From contig NZ_JACZCR010000033.1 of the NCBI RefSeq assembly GCF_014904735.1, positions 230,283 through 294,282 of the forward strand: 64,000 bases of DNA, read 5' to 3'. Position 1 is the first letter of the stretch; each line of letters starts with the position of its first letter. A program made the translations under genes and the position numbers. This DNA comes from Microbulbifer hainanensis. GTDB taxonomy: Bacteria > Pseudomonadota > Gammaproteobacteria > Pseudomonadales > Cellvibrionaceae. The notes below the pieces were generated by a model. That model was not told the origin of the DNA, ran no database searches, and worked only from the letters and a program-made list of their open reading frames with translations. Positions 54,521 through 63,964 of this stretch are shown here, piece by piece.

Positions 54521-55636
54521 CTACCCTGCGAGCTTGTAAATGGTCACGCCCTGTACCACGCGATTGACCTCGCCGGTGGGGCAGGGGTTGTCGGGAGTGA
54601 TGCCCAGATCGAGAGATTTATAGAAGGCCAGCAGCTGCGCAAATACGATGTAATACAACGCGAGCCAAGCCTCTCCGAGTTCGGCAGTATCGGCAAATGC
54701 CGCGGGGCATGCGATCCAATCGGTAGTGCCGTCGCGCTGCAGCTCGGCGAGCAGGTCGTCGTCATAGCGGCGGCAGTAGGCATCGTTGCTGTGCAGGAGT
54801 ACTACCAGTGTTCTTTCATCCAGCATCGATTTGGGACCGTGGCGGAAGCCCAGCGGACTCTCCGCGTGGCAGTCCACCTTGCCGGCGGTGAGCTCGAGCA
54901 TTTTCAGTGCGGCTTCGGTGGCGATGCCCTTCAGTCCGCCGGCGCCGAGGAAGACCACACGGCGAAAATTTTTCTCGGCCAGCGCCTGGATACCCTCGAG
55001 GCGTGTGTCCAGCAGGGTGCGGGTCAGGGCCGCCAGTGCCGGCAGTTGGCCCGGCTGTGGGGTAAAAACTTCTAGCGTGGCCAGCAGCATGGAGGTGAAG
55101 CTGCTGGTCATGGCAAAACTCTGGTCGAGGGTCTCTTCCGGCATCAGCAGCGAGTAACTGTTGTCGCTGTCCTGGGCACGTGCGGCCAGTTCGCCCTCGC
55201 GGTTACAAGTGATCACCAGATGGTAGCAGTTGTCCACACACTGGTTGGCCAGGTCATAGGCGCCGACGCTTTCGGGACTGTTGCCGGAGCGGGCGTAAGA
55301 CACCAGCAGGGTCGGTTTCTGGCGCAGGAAATAATCGTGTGGGTTGCTCACCAGATCCGTCGTACTGATGGCTTCGACACGGCGCTCCAAGACTCGGGTG
55401 AGATGGGGTGCGAGTGTTTCCCCGGCATAGGCCGAAGTGCCGGCACCGGTGAGGATGAAGCGCAGATCGTTCTGCAGCAGCAGGGGCTGGAGCCATTGAT
55501 CCAGCTGAGCGCGCTGGCCATCGACCAGGGCTGCGGTGCGTTCCCAGGCATCCGGCTGCTGGGCAATTTCGCGCGCAGTGTGCTCTCCCTCGCTCTGGCG
55601 CAAGGCCGTGGGGTCGATATTCAGGGCTTTATACAT
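54521..55636 (-). CDS. agaS: SIS-domain galactosamine-6-phosphate deaminase/isomerase (AgaS)
   Basis: A 371-aa protein with two SIS domains: FILTGAGTSAYAGETLAPHLTR, LLVSYARSGNSPESVGA, YSLLMPEETLDQSFAMTSSFTSMLLATL, RVVFLGAGGLKGIATEAALKMLELT and ESPLGFRHGPKSML. AgaS converts galactosamine-6-P to tagatose-6-P with ammonia release. AGGAT precedes the start. It lies between the agaZ-like and kinase genes. Confidence 0.9.
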   Translation of the reverse strand: MYKALNIDPTALRQSEGEHTAREIAQQPDAWERTAALVDGQRAQLDQWLQPLLLQNDLRFILTGAGTSAYAGETLAPHLTRVLERRVEAISTTDLVSNPHDYFLRQKPTLLVSYARSGNSPESVGAYDLANQCVDNCYHLVITCNREGELAARAQDSDNSYSLLMPEETLDQSFAMTSSFTSMLLATLEVFTPQPGQLPALAALTRTLLDTRLEGIQALAEKNFRRVVFLGAGGLKGIATEAALKMLELTAGKVDCHAESPLGFRHGPKSMLDERTLVVLLHSNDAYCRRYDDDLLAELQRDGTTDWIACPAAFADTAELGEAWLALYYIVFAQLLAFYKSLDLGITPDNPCPTGEVNRVVQGVTIYKLAG

Positions 55637-55651
55637 CGTTATTATCCTGTG

Positions 55652-56926
55652 TTACTGCTTCCAGCAGGCGTTGGCATAGGCGGTGGTCACCTGGCGAATG
55701 CGAGCTTTGATCAGCGCACCGGCCTCGTTGGCGAGCTGGCCCCGGCGAACCAGTCGATATTCTTGCGGAAAAAACTGGCTCAACAGTGGCAGCGGAATGG
55801 CGGTAGCAGACAGGTTGTCCAGCAGCCGGGTCACTGCCGCCTGTACTTCTTTGTCAGGCCAGTAATAGCGGATGCGGTCGCTGTAACTATAGCGCCGGTA
55901 CAGCGGCTGCTTTTCCGCCGCCACATCGTAAAAACTCCGCCAGTACCGGGGTTCCGCCTGCATACGGGATTCGCACACGGCGCGCAGGGCGGATTTCTCA
56001 GCAATGTCGGGCAGCTCGTCTTCGATATAGCTGAGGGCAAAAAGCGCTTCGCGCAGAGCGAATGTCAGTTGCGGCCCCACCTTGAGAATCGCGAAGTGAT
56101 CCCTTACCAGCTGATTGTAGTTGTCTTCAGTCTGGTAATCCGTCGAGTGGGCTTCGAAGGCGATACTGCCAGTTTCTTTTGCCAGAGCCCTGAGTTGACC
56201 GACTTTGTGCGGTTGGTAGTCGATCACTGACGTGTGGTCGAACTCCACTCCTGGCTGGACGACGAGTCCGATCACCCGGGACCAGGCGTGGTCGAGATCG
56301 CGGCGGGCAAAGGCTTTGCGGTGCAGCTCGATCGTGTTGCGGGCGTGTGCGGCCGAGGTGACTTCAAGCTCGGTAATTTCCTCTTTGGCGCCGCCCGGGG
56401 GAGGGACTTCGGTACCGATGACGTACATCACTGTGTCCGGTATGCCGCACCGTGCGGCGGCACCCTCGGCCGCGCGGCACAGGTCAGCGGCGCGCTCGGC
56501 AATGATTTCATCGGCCAGCGGCAGCTGGTCATCGGCGCAGGGCATGCTGCAGTCCAGGTGGATCTTGGTAAAACCGGCGCTTACGTAGGCTTCTACCAGG
56601 TCGCGAGCCTTGGCCATCGCTTCAGCGGCTGGTTCTGCCTGCCAGCACACGGGACCCAGGTGGTCACCGCCGAGGATAATCTTGGACGGATCGAGTTCGG
56701 CGCGGGCAGCGAGCGTCATGACATAGTCGAAAAAATCCACCGGCTGCATACCGGTGTAGCCACCGAACTGATTGACCTGATTGGCGGTGGCCTCGATCAG
56801 GAGCGGAGTGCCATCCGCCCGTGCCTGCTCCATTGCGGCTTCCAGAACCAGGCCGTGGGCGGAACAGATCGCGTATATACCTTGCGGGGCACCGTCGAGG
56901 TTTTTCCTGATCAGTTGTTGCAGCAT
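55652..56926 (-). CDS. D-tagatose-bisphosphate aldolase class II non-catalytic subunit family (AgaZ/GatZ)
   Basis: A 424-aa protein of the GatZ/KbaZ/AgaZ family: LDGAPQGIYAICSAHGLVLEAAMEQARADGTPLLIEATANQVNQFGGYTGM, KIILGGDHLGPVCWQ, FTKIHLDCSMPCADD and VIGTEVPPPGGAKEE. Members are described as chaperone-like subunits of the tagatose-1,6-bisphosphate aldolase, and in some GalNAc pathways as a tagatose-6-phosphate kinase. No catalytic aldolase subunit is in the window. AAAGGA precedes ATG 56926; longer upstream frames run into the inverted-repeat element. Confidence 0.87.
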   Translation of the reverse strand: MLQQLIRKNLDGAPQGIYAICSAHGLVLEAAMEQARADGTPLLIEATANQVNQFGGYTGMQPVDFFDYVMTLAARAELDPSKIILGGDHLGPVCWQAEPAAEAMAKARDLVEAYVSAGFTKIHLDCSMPCADDQLPLADEIIAERAADLCRAAEGAAARCGIPDTVMYVIGTEVPPPGGAKEEITELEVTSAAHARNTIELHRKAFARRDLDHAWSRVIGLVVQPGVEFDHTSVIDYQPHKVGQLRALAKETGSIAFEAHSTDYQTEDNYNQLVRDHFAILKVGPQLTFALREALFALSYIEDELPDIAEKSALRAVCESRMQAEPRYWRSFYDVAAEKQPLYRRYSYSDRIRYYWPDKEVQAAVTRLLDNLSATAIPLPLLSQFFPQEYRLVRRGQLANEAGALIKARIRQVTTAYANACWKQ

Positions 56927-56968
56927 GGTAAATCCTTTTTTTCGGTCACTCTTATACATAGGGATTTG

Positions 56969-57127
56969 TAGGGAACCTCTGAAAGCCCCGCCGGGCGGGC
57001 CCTGAAGGCCGCAGCTGCTGCGTTGCAGCTCTTGCAAAGGGCGACGGCCATTCATGGCGCGCTGCGCCTAACATCTGCAGCCTTCAGGTCTCGCAGAGAC
57101 ATTACGGCGTTATTCAGAGGTTCCCTA
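56969..57127. repeat. 159-bp inverted-repeat element (MITE-like)
   Basis: Perfect 15-bp terminal inverted repeats are TAGGGAACCTCTGAA (56969-56983) and TTCAGAGGTTCCCTA (57113-57127). A second internal pair, CCTGAAGGCCGCAG (57001-57014) and CTGCAGCCTTCAGG (57075-57088), matches at 13 of 14 positions. No coding capacity. The right end overlaps the agaR stop codon (TAG at 57125-57127). A 14-bp match to the same end is found at the end of galU (29434-29447 region), suggesting a family of mobile repeats. Confidence 0.8.
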
Positions 57128-57895
57128 GTCAACGATGACTACCCTGACGCCGGCTTCGGTCATGACGTCGTGAAACGCCTGCGGTATCCCGCTGTCGGTA
57201 ATCAGGACGTCGAGCTCGCTGAAATCGCAGATTTTGTGGACTCCGGAGCGCTTGAACTTGGAAGAGTCGGTCACCGCAATCACCTGGCGGGCGACCTTGC
57301 ACATCAGTCGATTCAGGTTGGCCTCGTATTCGAAGTGGGTGGTAATGCCGCCCTGAAAATCGATGCCGTCCACGCCGAGAAAGACCTTGTCGAAGTGGTA
57401 ACACTGCAGGGTGTCCTCCGCGGCGCGTCCGTAGAACGACAGGGATTTCTTGCGCAGCGTGCCACCCGTCATCAGGACTTCCACACCGTCCGCATCCACC
57501 AGCTGCTGCGCCACGTTGAGACCATTGGTCATGACGATCAGGCGGCGGAACTGGTGCAACTGCCGGGCGATTTCAGCGGTCGTGGTGCCGGAATCCAGGA
57601 TGATGGTGTCCTGTTCCCCAATTTCCTGTGCAGCTGCGGCGGCCAGGCGGCGCTTGATGTCGAGATGCTCGGTCACCTTTTCCCGCACCGACAATTCCTG
57701 GCTGACGCGATTGCTGGCCACGGCACCGCCGCGGGTGCGTACTAGCAGCCCCTTCTGGTCCAGGTAGTTGAGGTCGCCGCGGATGGTCACCGTCGATACC
57801 CCGTACTTTTCCGCCAGTTCCGGTACCAGGACGCGCCCTGCATCCAGGGTCGTCTGCACGATGTCGTGTCTGCGTTCAATGGTGTTCGTGGTCAT
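57125..57895 (-). CDS. agaR: DeoR-family repressor of GalNAc utilisation (AgaR)
   Basis: A 256-aa DeoR family regulator: IERRHDIVQTTLDAGRVLVPELAEKYGVSTVTIRGDLNYLDQKGLLVRTRGGAV (helix-turn-helix) and a sugar-phosphate-binding domain (DTIILDSGTTTAEIARQL, LMTGGTLRKKSLSFYG, FDKVFLGVDGIDFQGGITTH, FKRSGVHKICDFSELDVLITD). AgaR proteins repress GalNAc genes until a pathway intermediate binds. It is divergent from the GH109 gene and upstream of agaZ; the inverted-repeat element lies between it and agaZ. Confidence 0.88.
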   Translation of the reverse strand: MTTNTIERRHDIVQTTLDAGRVLVPELAEKYGVSTVTIRGDLNYLDQKGLLVRTRGGAVASNRVSQELSVREKVTEHLDIKRRLAAAAAQEIGEQDTIILDSGTTTAEIARQLHQFRRLIVMTNGLNVAQQLVDADGVEVLMTGGTLRKKSLSFYGRAAEDTLQCYHFDKVFLGVDGIDFQGGITTHFEYEANLNRLMCKVARQVIAVTDSSKFKRSGVHKICDFSELDVLITDSGIPQAFHDVMTEAGVRVVIVD

Positions 57896-57944
57896 AAGTC
57901 ATTCTTTCGCGAAGCCTGTCGGTATTCTACGTTACTTTTGCAAG

Positions 57945-57977
57945 CTTTCAAAATGAATTTATTTTTCAAAGGCTTTC
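57945..57977. promoter_or_regulatory. Candidate AgaR operator with CTTTC repeats
   Basis: CTTTC occurs at 57945-57949 and 57973-57977 as direct repeats 28 bp apart, in an A+T-rich divergent control region between agaR and the GH109 gene. A further copy at 57904-57908 lies just before agaR. CTTTC repeats are a known feature of AgaR sites in other proteobacteria. Location and motif agree, but the match is short. Confidence 0.45.
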
Positions 57978-58152
57978 GGTTTGTGTAATCCCAATATAAA
58001 CAATGGCTTATACGCTAGTCTCTAACGTTTCCCTATGTTTCTCCATTAATATGTGAAAGTTTTTGAAACTTTTTCTTGTTGAACGCTTGGTTTCGCTTGG
58101 TTATTGTCTCATTCCATCGAACACCGCATCGCTGGAGCCGAGGTAAAAATAA

Positions 58153-59535
58153 ATGAGTGAAATAAATCGTCGAAAGTTTCTGAAAGCCGGCCTGACAGCC
58201 GCAGCGGTAGCAACGGCCGCTGGCTGTTCCACAGCGGCATCCATCCGGGCCAGCGCCAAGGCCGGTCCCAGGGCCAAAGGCCAGCAGTCTGTCGCCGGGC
58301 TTGTGGTGCCGCGCATGGAGACTGTCCGGGTGGGGTTGATCGGTTTGGGGCAGCGCGGCGTCGGTCACGTCGCCCATTTCGCCAATCTCGACGGCGTGGA
58401 CATCAAGGCGATCTGTGACACGGACCAGCAGGTGCTGGATCGTGCCTTCAATATTGTGGTGAAAACCGGGCGACCCAAGCCGGCCACTTACGGCAAGGAC
58501 GAGTACTCCTATCGCGAACTTCTCGATCGCAACGATATCGACATCGTGATTATTTCCACCCCCTGGCGCTGGCACACGCCGATGGCCGTAGATGCGATGC
58601 TGAGAGACAAGCACGCGATGGTGGAAGTGCCGGCGGCAACCACGCTCGAGGAATGCTGGTTGCTGGTGGACACTGCGGAGAAGACGCAGAAGAACTGCAT
58701 GATGATGGAAAACTGCTGCTACGGCCGCGATGAGCTGATGGCTCTGAACCTGGTGCGCATGGGCATGTTGGGTGACCTGCTCCACGGTGAGGGGGCCTAT
58801 CTCCACGAGCTGCGCTGGCAGATGAAGGAGATTGACCGCATGACCGGGTCCTGGCGGACCAAGTGGCACACCCTGCGCGACGCCAACCTCTATCCGACCC
58901 ACGGCCTGGGACCCATTGCCCAGTACATGGGAGTCAACCGCGGTGACCGTTTTGATTACCTCTCTTCCATGAGCAGCCCGGCGCTGGGCCGTGCGCAATA
59001 TGCCAAGCGCGAATTCCCGGCGGATCACCCGCTCAACCAGGCGAAATACATCTGCGGTGACATGAACACCAGCCTGATCAAGACCGTGAAAGGCCGCACC
59101 ATCATGGTCCAGCACGATACCACCACGCCGCGTCCCTATTCCCGCCGCAATCTGATCATGGGCACCAATGGTGTCTTTGCCGGTTATCCCAATCGAATTG
59201 CACTGGAAGAGGGCGGCCGCAAGGAATACGAAGAGTGGGACTTCGATATGGATTACTGGCACGGCAAGTACGACCACCCGCTCTGGCGTCGCATGGGTAG
59301 GGAGGCCGAGCACGCCGGAGGTCACGGTGGTATGGACTTCCTGATGCTGTGGCGCATGGTGTATTGCCTGCGCAATGGCCAGCCCCTGGATCAGGATGTC
59401 TACGATGCGGCTGCCCTGTCTTCGGTAACTGCACTTTCCGAGGCATCGGTGGCGGACCGCGGCAACAGCAAGGACTTCCCGGATTTCACCCGCGGTGGCT
59501 GGCAGACGCGGGAGCCGCTGGGCATCGTGAGCTAA
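58153..59535 (+). CDS. GH109 alpha-N-acetylgalactosaminidase, Tat-exported
   Basis: A 460-aa Gfo/Idh/MocA-fold protein of GH109, NAD-dependent glycosidases that remove terminal alpha-GalNAc. The Tat signal [21 protein letters not shown] ends in a possible lipobox (AAGC, Cys25), so it may be a Tat lipoprotein. [19 protein letters not shown] binds NAD. The GH109 segments [41 protein letters not shown] and [12 protein letters not shown] are present. It is the first gene downstream of the AgaR control region. Confidence 0.92.
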   Translation: MSEINRRKFLKAGLTAAAVATAAGCSTAASIRASAKAGPRAKGQQSVAGLVVPRMETVRVGLIGLGQRGVGHVAHFANLDGVDIKAICDTDQQVLDRAFNIVVKTGRPKPATYGKDEYSYRELLDRNDIDIVIISTPWRWHTPMAVDAMLRDKHAMVEVPAATTLEECWLLVDTAEKTQKNCMMMENCCYGRDELMALNLVRMGMLGDLLHGEGAYLHELRWQMKEIDRMTGSWRTKWHTLRDANLYPTHGLGPIAQYMGVNRGDRFDYLSSMSSPALGRAQYAKREFPADHPLNQAKYICGDMNTSLIKTVKGRTIMVQHDTTTPRPYSRRNLIMGTNGVFAGYPNRIALEEGGRKEYEEWDFDMDYWHGKYDHPLWRRMGREAEHAGGHGGMDFLMLWRMVYCLRNGQPLDQDVYDAAALSSVTALSEASVADRGNSKDFPDFTRGGWQTREPLGIVS

Positions 59536-59691
59536 GCGAGAGCGCAATTCTCCGGCCAGGGACGGCCGCAAGATTTACACCATAAATACCGTTATTTGCC
59601 TGTTTCAGGCGAAGGGGCCGCTGTACGCCTGCAGTTTGTGCGCTGTGCCCGATTACAACCACACACACGACAATAATTTGGGTATGTAATT

Positions 59692-62511
59692 ATGATCGAC
59701 AACAAAAGAAGAACACTGAGCCTGGTGATCGGTGCGCTGGTGATGGCATCGCAAGCTGTAGCGCAGGACACGGACATCGAAGAGAGCAAGGTCGCCTCTG
59801 ACTCTACTGCAGCGACAGCGGTGGAAGAGGTAGAAGTTACCGGTATCCGCAGCAGTATCAAAAGTTCCCTGGATATCAAGCGGGACTCGATCAACGTGGT
59901 GGATTCCATCGTTGCCGAGGATATCGGCAAGTTCCCCGACCAGAATATTGCCGAAGCACTCCAGCGCATGAGTGGTGTCACCATCACCCGCAACGCGGGT
60001 GAGGGCCAGAAGGTCACCGTGCGCGGTCTCGGTGGCGACTACAACGTGACAACCATCAACGGTCGCCGCATGGCTTCCGAGGATAGCAGCCGCAACTTCA
60101 ACTTTGACCTGATTGCTTCGGAACTGCTCAAGGGGGTGGAAGTTTACAAATCACCGGTGGCCAAGACCCAGGAGGGCGGTATCGGCTCGGTGATCAATAT
60201 CCAGACCCGTCGCCCGATGGACTTCCCCGGTTTGGTGGCGCAGGCGTCGGTGAAGGGAATTTATGAAGACCGCACCAAAGACACCAACCCGCAAGCCTCT
60301 TTCCTTGTCAGCGATACGTTTCTCGATGGCAAATTCGGCGCGCTGCTGACCGGCGTTTACTCCGAGCGTACCCTGCGTACCGACGGCTATTACGGCAGCG
60401 GTTTTTACAATGAAGGTGCGGAAGACTGGATGACCGTGCGTCAGGACATGGATGGCGACGGCGAGTTTGACCCGGCGGTGGACAACGAATACGGCACTGT
60501 GATTCCCGGCTACGTCCAGTTCCGCAACTGGCAGGATACCCGCAAACGCATTGGTGCGAACCTGGCGCTGCAGTGGCGCCCGCGCGACGATGTCGAAGTC
60601 AACTTCGATGGTATCTACTCGTCCTATGACACCAACGGCGAGGAGTCCCAGGCTTCCTTCGTGACCTACGATGAGTGGTGGACACCCGGGGTGCCCAGTG
60701 TCGGAGACCTGCAGTTCAACAAGGATGGATTGGTCAATGCGCTGACGCTGACCGACGGGGCCATGGTGGAAATCCTCAATACGACCACCCCGCGCAATAC
60801 CCAGACCTACCAGGTGGGCACCAATGTCGCCTGGGATGTCAGCGATAATTTCCGTGTGGCGATGGATGTCTCACACTCCGAAGCGGAGAGCCGCAATACT
60901 GGCGACAACCGCTATGTAGTAGTGCGCGGCTTTGTGGACCAGGTCCGCATCGATGCGTCAAATAGCAACTACCTCCCCGATGTCACCATGACTCCCGCCC
61001 TGAGCTACGACTCACCGTTCGGCGCGCACTACAGCTGGAACTCCGGCAGCACCATCAAGGATGCCGTGTCCGAATTCCGCCTCGACGCGGACTGGGCGCC
61101 GCAGCACGGTCTGTTCAATTCAGTTAAGTTTGGCCTGAACCTCGGCGACCACGGTAAAGACCGGATCACCTACGCCTCTACCAACCCGTCGATGTTCAGT
61201 AATGGTGGCTACTACTTCCAGTCCTACCCGGATTTCACTCCGGACCTGTCGACGGTGCAAACCATCAGCGGCCTGCAGTTCTTCCGTCTGCCCGCCGATG
61301 TCATGCAAGCGCCGCGGTTCGACAACTTCCTCGACGGCGAGTCCAGCAAGTTGCCGGCACCCTGGCCGAGCTTCGATTACAACAAGCTGATGGCTTATTA
61401 CGAGGGCATCAGCCCGGAGGGTGCCGCACTGGTCCGCGCTACCTACCAGCCGACCCAGTCGTTTGACGTCGGTGAATCGACGCTGGCGGCCTACATTCAG
61501 GGGGATATGGAAACAAGCCTGCTGGATCGCCCGCTGATCGCCAACTTCGGTGTGCGCGTGATTCAGACGTCGGTCGACAGTTCCGGCTACTCCCTGGATC
61601 CGGGTGAAGTGAAGCTGGAATCCGACCCGAGTGCGGGTGTCAAGGTTGTGGGTACCCTGGCCGACTACCAGCACAAGATGGATTTTGACGATTCCTATGT
61701 CGATGCCCTGCCGAGCATGAACCTGAAATGGAACCTGACCGATGAGCTGGTCTATCGCCTCGATCTCGCCAAGGTCATCACGCGTCCGAGCATCGACTCG
61801 CTGCAGGCCTACGGTTATCTCGACCTGAACAAATTCCAGTTACATACCTCCAACCCTGGGCTGGAGCCGATGCGCGCGAACCAGCTGGACACATCACTGG
61901 AGTGGTATTTCTCCGACTACGGCGCCCTGACCAGCACACTGTTCTTCAAGGATATCAACTCCTTTACCGAGTACGGCCGCAACGGCACCAGGACCATCGA
62001 TGGTTACGACTTCGATGTCTACAGTTCGGTGAACGGCGACAAGGGCGCGATGGTCCGCGGTGCTGAACTGACCTACCAGCAATCCCTGAGCAACATTCTG
62101 CCGGCTCCGCTCGACGGTTTCGGGGTGCAGGTCAACTACACCTATGTTGACAGTGAATACGACGATCCCGAGCGTCGCAAGGCAGGTCTGCCCTTCGTGG
62201 GCATGCCGCAAAATTCGTATAACGCCGTGGTGTACTACGAGAAAGACGGCGCCCAGGCGCGCCTGGCCTACAACTGGCGCGGCAAGGTGCTGGTCAACCC
62301 AGAAGATTGGGGCGGCCCCAGCTGGAATTCGGCCTACGGTCAGCTGGATTTCAGCGCGGACTACGACGTGACTGATAACTACAACATCAGCCTGAGTGTG
62401 ACCAACCTCACCAACGAGCGTAACTGGGGTTACGTCATGCGTTCGAACCAGGTCAGCCACTTGGAGCGCTATGGCCGAACCATCAACCTGGGTGCCAGTG
62501 CCCATTTCTGA
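59692..62511 (+). CDS. TonB-dependent receptor, probable GalNAc/oligosaccharide uptake
   Basis: A 939-aa receptor of the carbohydrate-type TonB-dependent class: signal ending SQAVAQ, then VEEVEVTGIRSSIKSSLDIKRDSINVVDSIVAEDIGKFPDQNIAEALQRMSGVTITRNAGEGQKVTVRGLGGDYNVTTINGRRMAS (plug), and a long barrel ending ASAHF. Receptors of this type in marine gammaproteobacteria import sugars. Its position between GH109 and the permease argues for GalNAc or its glycosides. The Shine-Dalgarno is weak. A strong terminator follows. Confidence 0.88.
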   Translation: MIDNKRRTLSLVIGALVMASQAVAQDTDIEESKVASDSTAATAVEEVEVTGIRSSIKSSLDIKRDSINVVDSIVAEDIGKFPDQNIAEALQRMSGVTITRNAGEGQKVTVRGLGGDYNVTTINGRRMASEDSSRNFNFDLIASELLKGVEVYKSPVAKTQEGGIGSVINIQTRRPMDFPGLVAQASVKGIYEDRTKDTNPQASFLVSDTFLDGKFGALLTGVYSERTLRTDGYYGSGFYNEGAEDWMTVRQDMDGDGEFDPAVDNEYGTVIPGYVQFRNWQDTRKRIGANLALQWRPRDDVEVNFDGIYSSYDTNGEESQASFVTYDEWWTPGVPSVGDLQFNKDGLVNALTLTDGAMVEILNTTTPRNTQTYQVGTNVAWDVSDNFRVAMDVSHSEAESRNTGDNRYVVVRGFVDQVRIDASNSNYLPDVTMTPALSYDSPFGAHYSWNSGSTIKDAVSEFRLDADWAPQHGLFNSVKFGLNLGDHGKDRITYASTNPSMFSNGGYYFQSYPDFTPDLSTVQTISGLQFFRLPADVMQAPRFDNFLDGESSKLPAPWPSFDYNKLMAYYEGISPEGAALVRATYQPTQSFDVGESTLAAYIQGDMETSLLDRPLIANFGVRVIQTSVDSSGYSLDPGEVKLESDPSAGVKVVGTLADYQHKMDFDDSYVDALPSMNLKWNLTDELVYRLDLAKVITRPSIDSLQAYGYLDLNKFQLHTSNPGLEPMRANQLDTSLEWYFSDYGALTSTLFFKDINSFTEYGRNGTRTIDGYDFDVYSSVNGDKGAMVRGAELTYQQSLSNILPAPLDGFGVQVNYTYVDSEYDDPERRKAGLPFVGMPQNSYNAVVYYEKDGAQARLAYNWRGKVLVNPEDWGGPSWNSAYGQLDFSADYDVTDNYNISLSVTNLTNERNWGYVMRSNQVSHLERYGRTINLGASAHF

Positions 62512-62527
62512 TATTTGAGCAAAGCCA

Positions 62528-62558
62528 CCCGGCGCCACCTTGGCGCCGGGTTCTTTTT
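62528..62558 (+). terminator. Terminator after the GalNAc TonB receptor
   Basis: A 10-bp perfect stem CCCGGCGCCA (62528-62537) and TGGCGCCGGG (62541-62550), with CCT loop, is followed by TTCTTTTT. It lies between the receptor and the permease gene, so the permease is expressed by read-through or its own promoter. Confidence 0.85.
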
Positions 62559-62581
62559 AGCGGTGATATTCAGGTGTCGAA

Positions 62582-63907
62582 ATGAGTACTGCAATCTCGC
62601 AATCTGCGGCCACGGCGGCCAGCCGAAGCAGCCTGCTGCCGATGAGTGTTATCGGTATGCTGTTTTTTATTTTCGGGTTTGTGACCTGGCTCAATGGATC
62701 ACTGATTCCATTTCTGAAAATTCTGTGTGACCTGAATGGCTTCGAGGCGCTGTTCGTTACCTTCGCGTTTTATATTGCCTATACGGTGATGGCCCTGCCC
62801 ATGTCCCTGATACTGCGCCGCACCGGCTACCGCGACGGCATGGCAATCGGCCTCGCGATCATGGGTGTATCGGCGTTGATTTTTATTCCCGCTGCGCAGT
62901 TGGGAAGCTACCCCATTTTTCTGCTGGCACTGTTCGGTCTGGGGGCGGGGCTGACAATCCTGCAAACAGCATCGAACCCCTACGTGGTGAAAATCGGTCC
63001 CGTCGAGAGTGCCGCGACCCGCATCGCGATCATGGGGATTATCAACAAAAGTGCGGGTGTGCTCGCGCCGCTGGTATTCACGGCACTGGTGCTGTCCGGA
63101 CTGTCAGATTTCAATTCGCAGGCGGTTGCCCAACTGGCTGGCGCCGAGCGCGAAGCGATGCTGGCAGAAGTCGCCAACCGACTGGTCATGCCGTACATCT
63201 ACATGGCGGCGCTGCTGTTTCTGCTGGTGGGGTTTGTGAAATTCTCGCCACTGCCGGAAATCGAAGACGGCGCCTCTGAAAATTCAGAGGGGCGCTCCGG
63301 TATCTGGAAGTTTCCCCAGGTCATACTGGGAGCCCTGGCCCTGTTCGCCTATGTGGGGGTGGAAGTGATTGCCGGAGACACCATTGGCCTTTACGGTGAA
63401 TCGCTGGGTGTCGCGAATTTCGGTTCTCTTACCTCCTACACCATGGTCTTCATGGTGATCGGCTATCTCCTGGGTGTGCTGTTCATTCCGCGCCGTATCA
63501 GTCAGCCGAGCGCACTCACCGGATCGGCGGTTGCCGGTTGCCTGTGTGTGCTGGGGGCCGTGTTCAGTTCTGCGCAAAGCAGTGCCATATCCGCCGCGAT
63601 CTGGGGGTGGAGCGGAATTCCGCCCGTGCCTGACCCCGTTTTCTTTGTCGCGTTGATGGGGCTGGCTCACGCCCTGGTTTGGCCGACGGTGTGGCCACTG
63701 GCGCTGGAAGGGTTGGGTAAATTTACTGCGCAGGGTTCGGCACTGTTGATCATGGGAATCGCGGGCGGTGCGGTGATCCCACTGGCCTTTGGCAAGATCG
63801 GAGAGGTCTCTGGCGCTGTCGTAAACGGCTACTGGATAGCGTTGCCCTGTTACCTTTTCATTCTTTATTACGCGCTGAAAGGCCACAAATTGCGGTCGTG
63901 GAAGTAG
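62582..63907 (+). CDS. FucP-type sugar MFS transporter (probable GalNAc permease AgaP)
   Basis: A 441-aa, ~12-helix permease: FIFGFVTWLNGSLIPFLKILCDLNGFEALFVTFAFYIAYTVMALPMSLILRRTGYRDG, LGAGLTILQTASNPYVVKIGP, AYVGVEVIAGDTIGLYG and ALVWPTVWPLALEGLGKFTAQGSALLIMGIAGGAVIPLAFG. These fit the FucP/GlcNAc permease family. The island context suggests GalNAc uptake across the inner membrane. A perfect short palindrome (63273-63290) lies in the cytoplasmic loop coding region. A terminator follows. Confidence 0.88.
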   Translation: MSTAISQSAATAASRSSLLPMSVIGMLFFIFGFVTWLNGSLIPFLKILCDLNGFEALFVTFAFYIAYTVMALPMSLILRRTGYRDGMAIGLAIMGVSALIFIPAAQLGSYPIFLLALFGLGAGLTILQTASNPYVVKIGPVESAATRIAIMGIINKSAGVLAPLVFTALVLSGLSDFNSQAVAQLAGAEREAMLAEVANRLVMPYIYMAALLFLLVGFVKFSPLPEIEDGASENSEGRSGIWKFPQVILGALALFAYVGVEVIAGDTIGLYGESLGVANFGSLTSYTMVFMVIGYLLGVLFIPRRISQPSALTGSAVAGCLCVLGAVFSSAQSSAISAAIWGWSGIPPVPDPVFFVALMGLAHALVWPTVWPLALEGLGKFTAQGSALLIMGIAGGAVIPLAFGKIGEVSGAVVNGYWIALPCYLFILYYALKGHKLRSWK

Positions 63908-63964
63908 TAAGCGTACCAGGTACCGGCGTCCTCACCAGTTCATTCTCTCTAGACTGGAATTTCA

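Noticed and set aside
58033..59571. 512-codon antisense frame opposite the GH109 gene
   Set aside because: Shadow of a confidently identified gene; no motif of its own.
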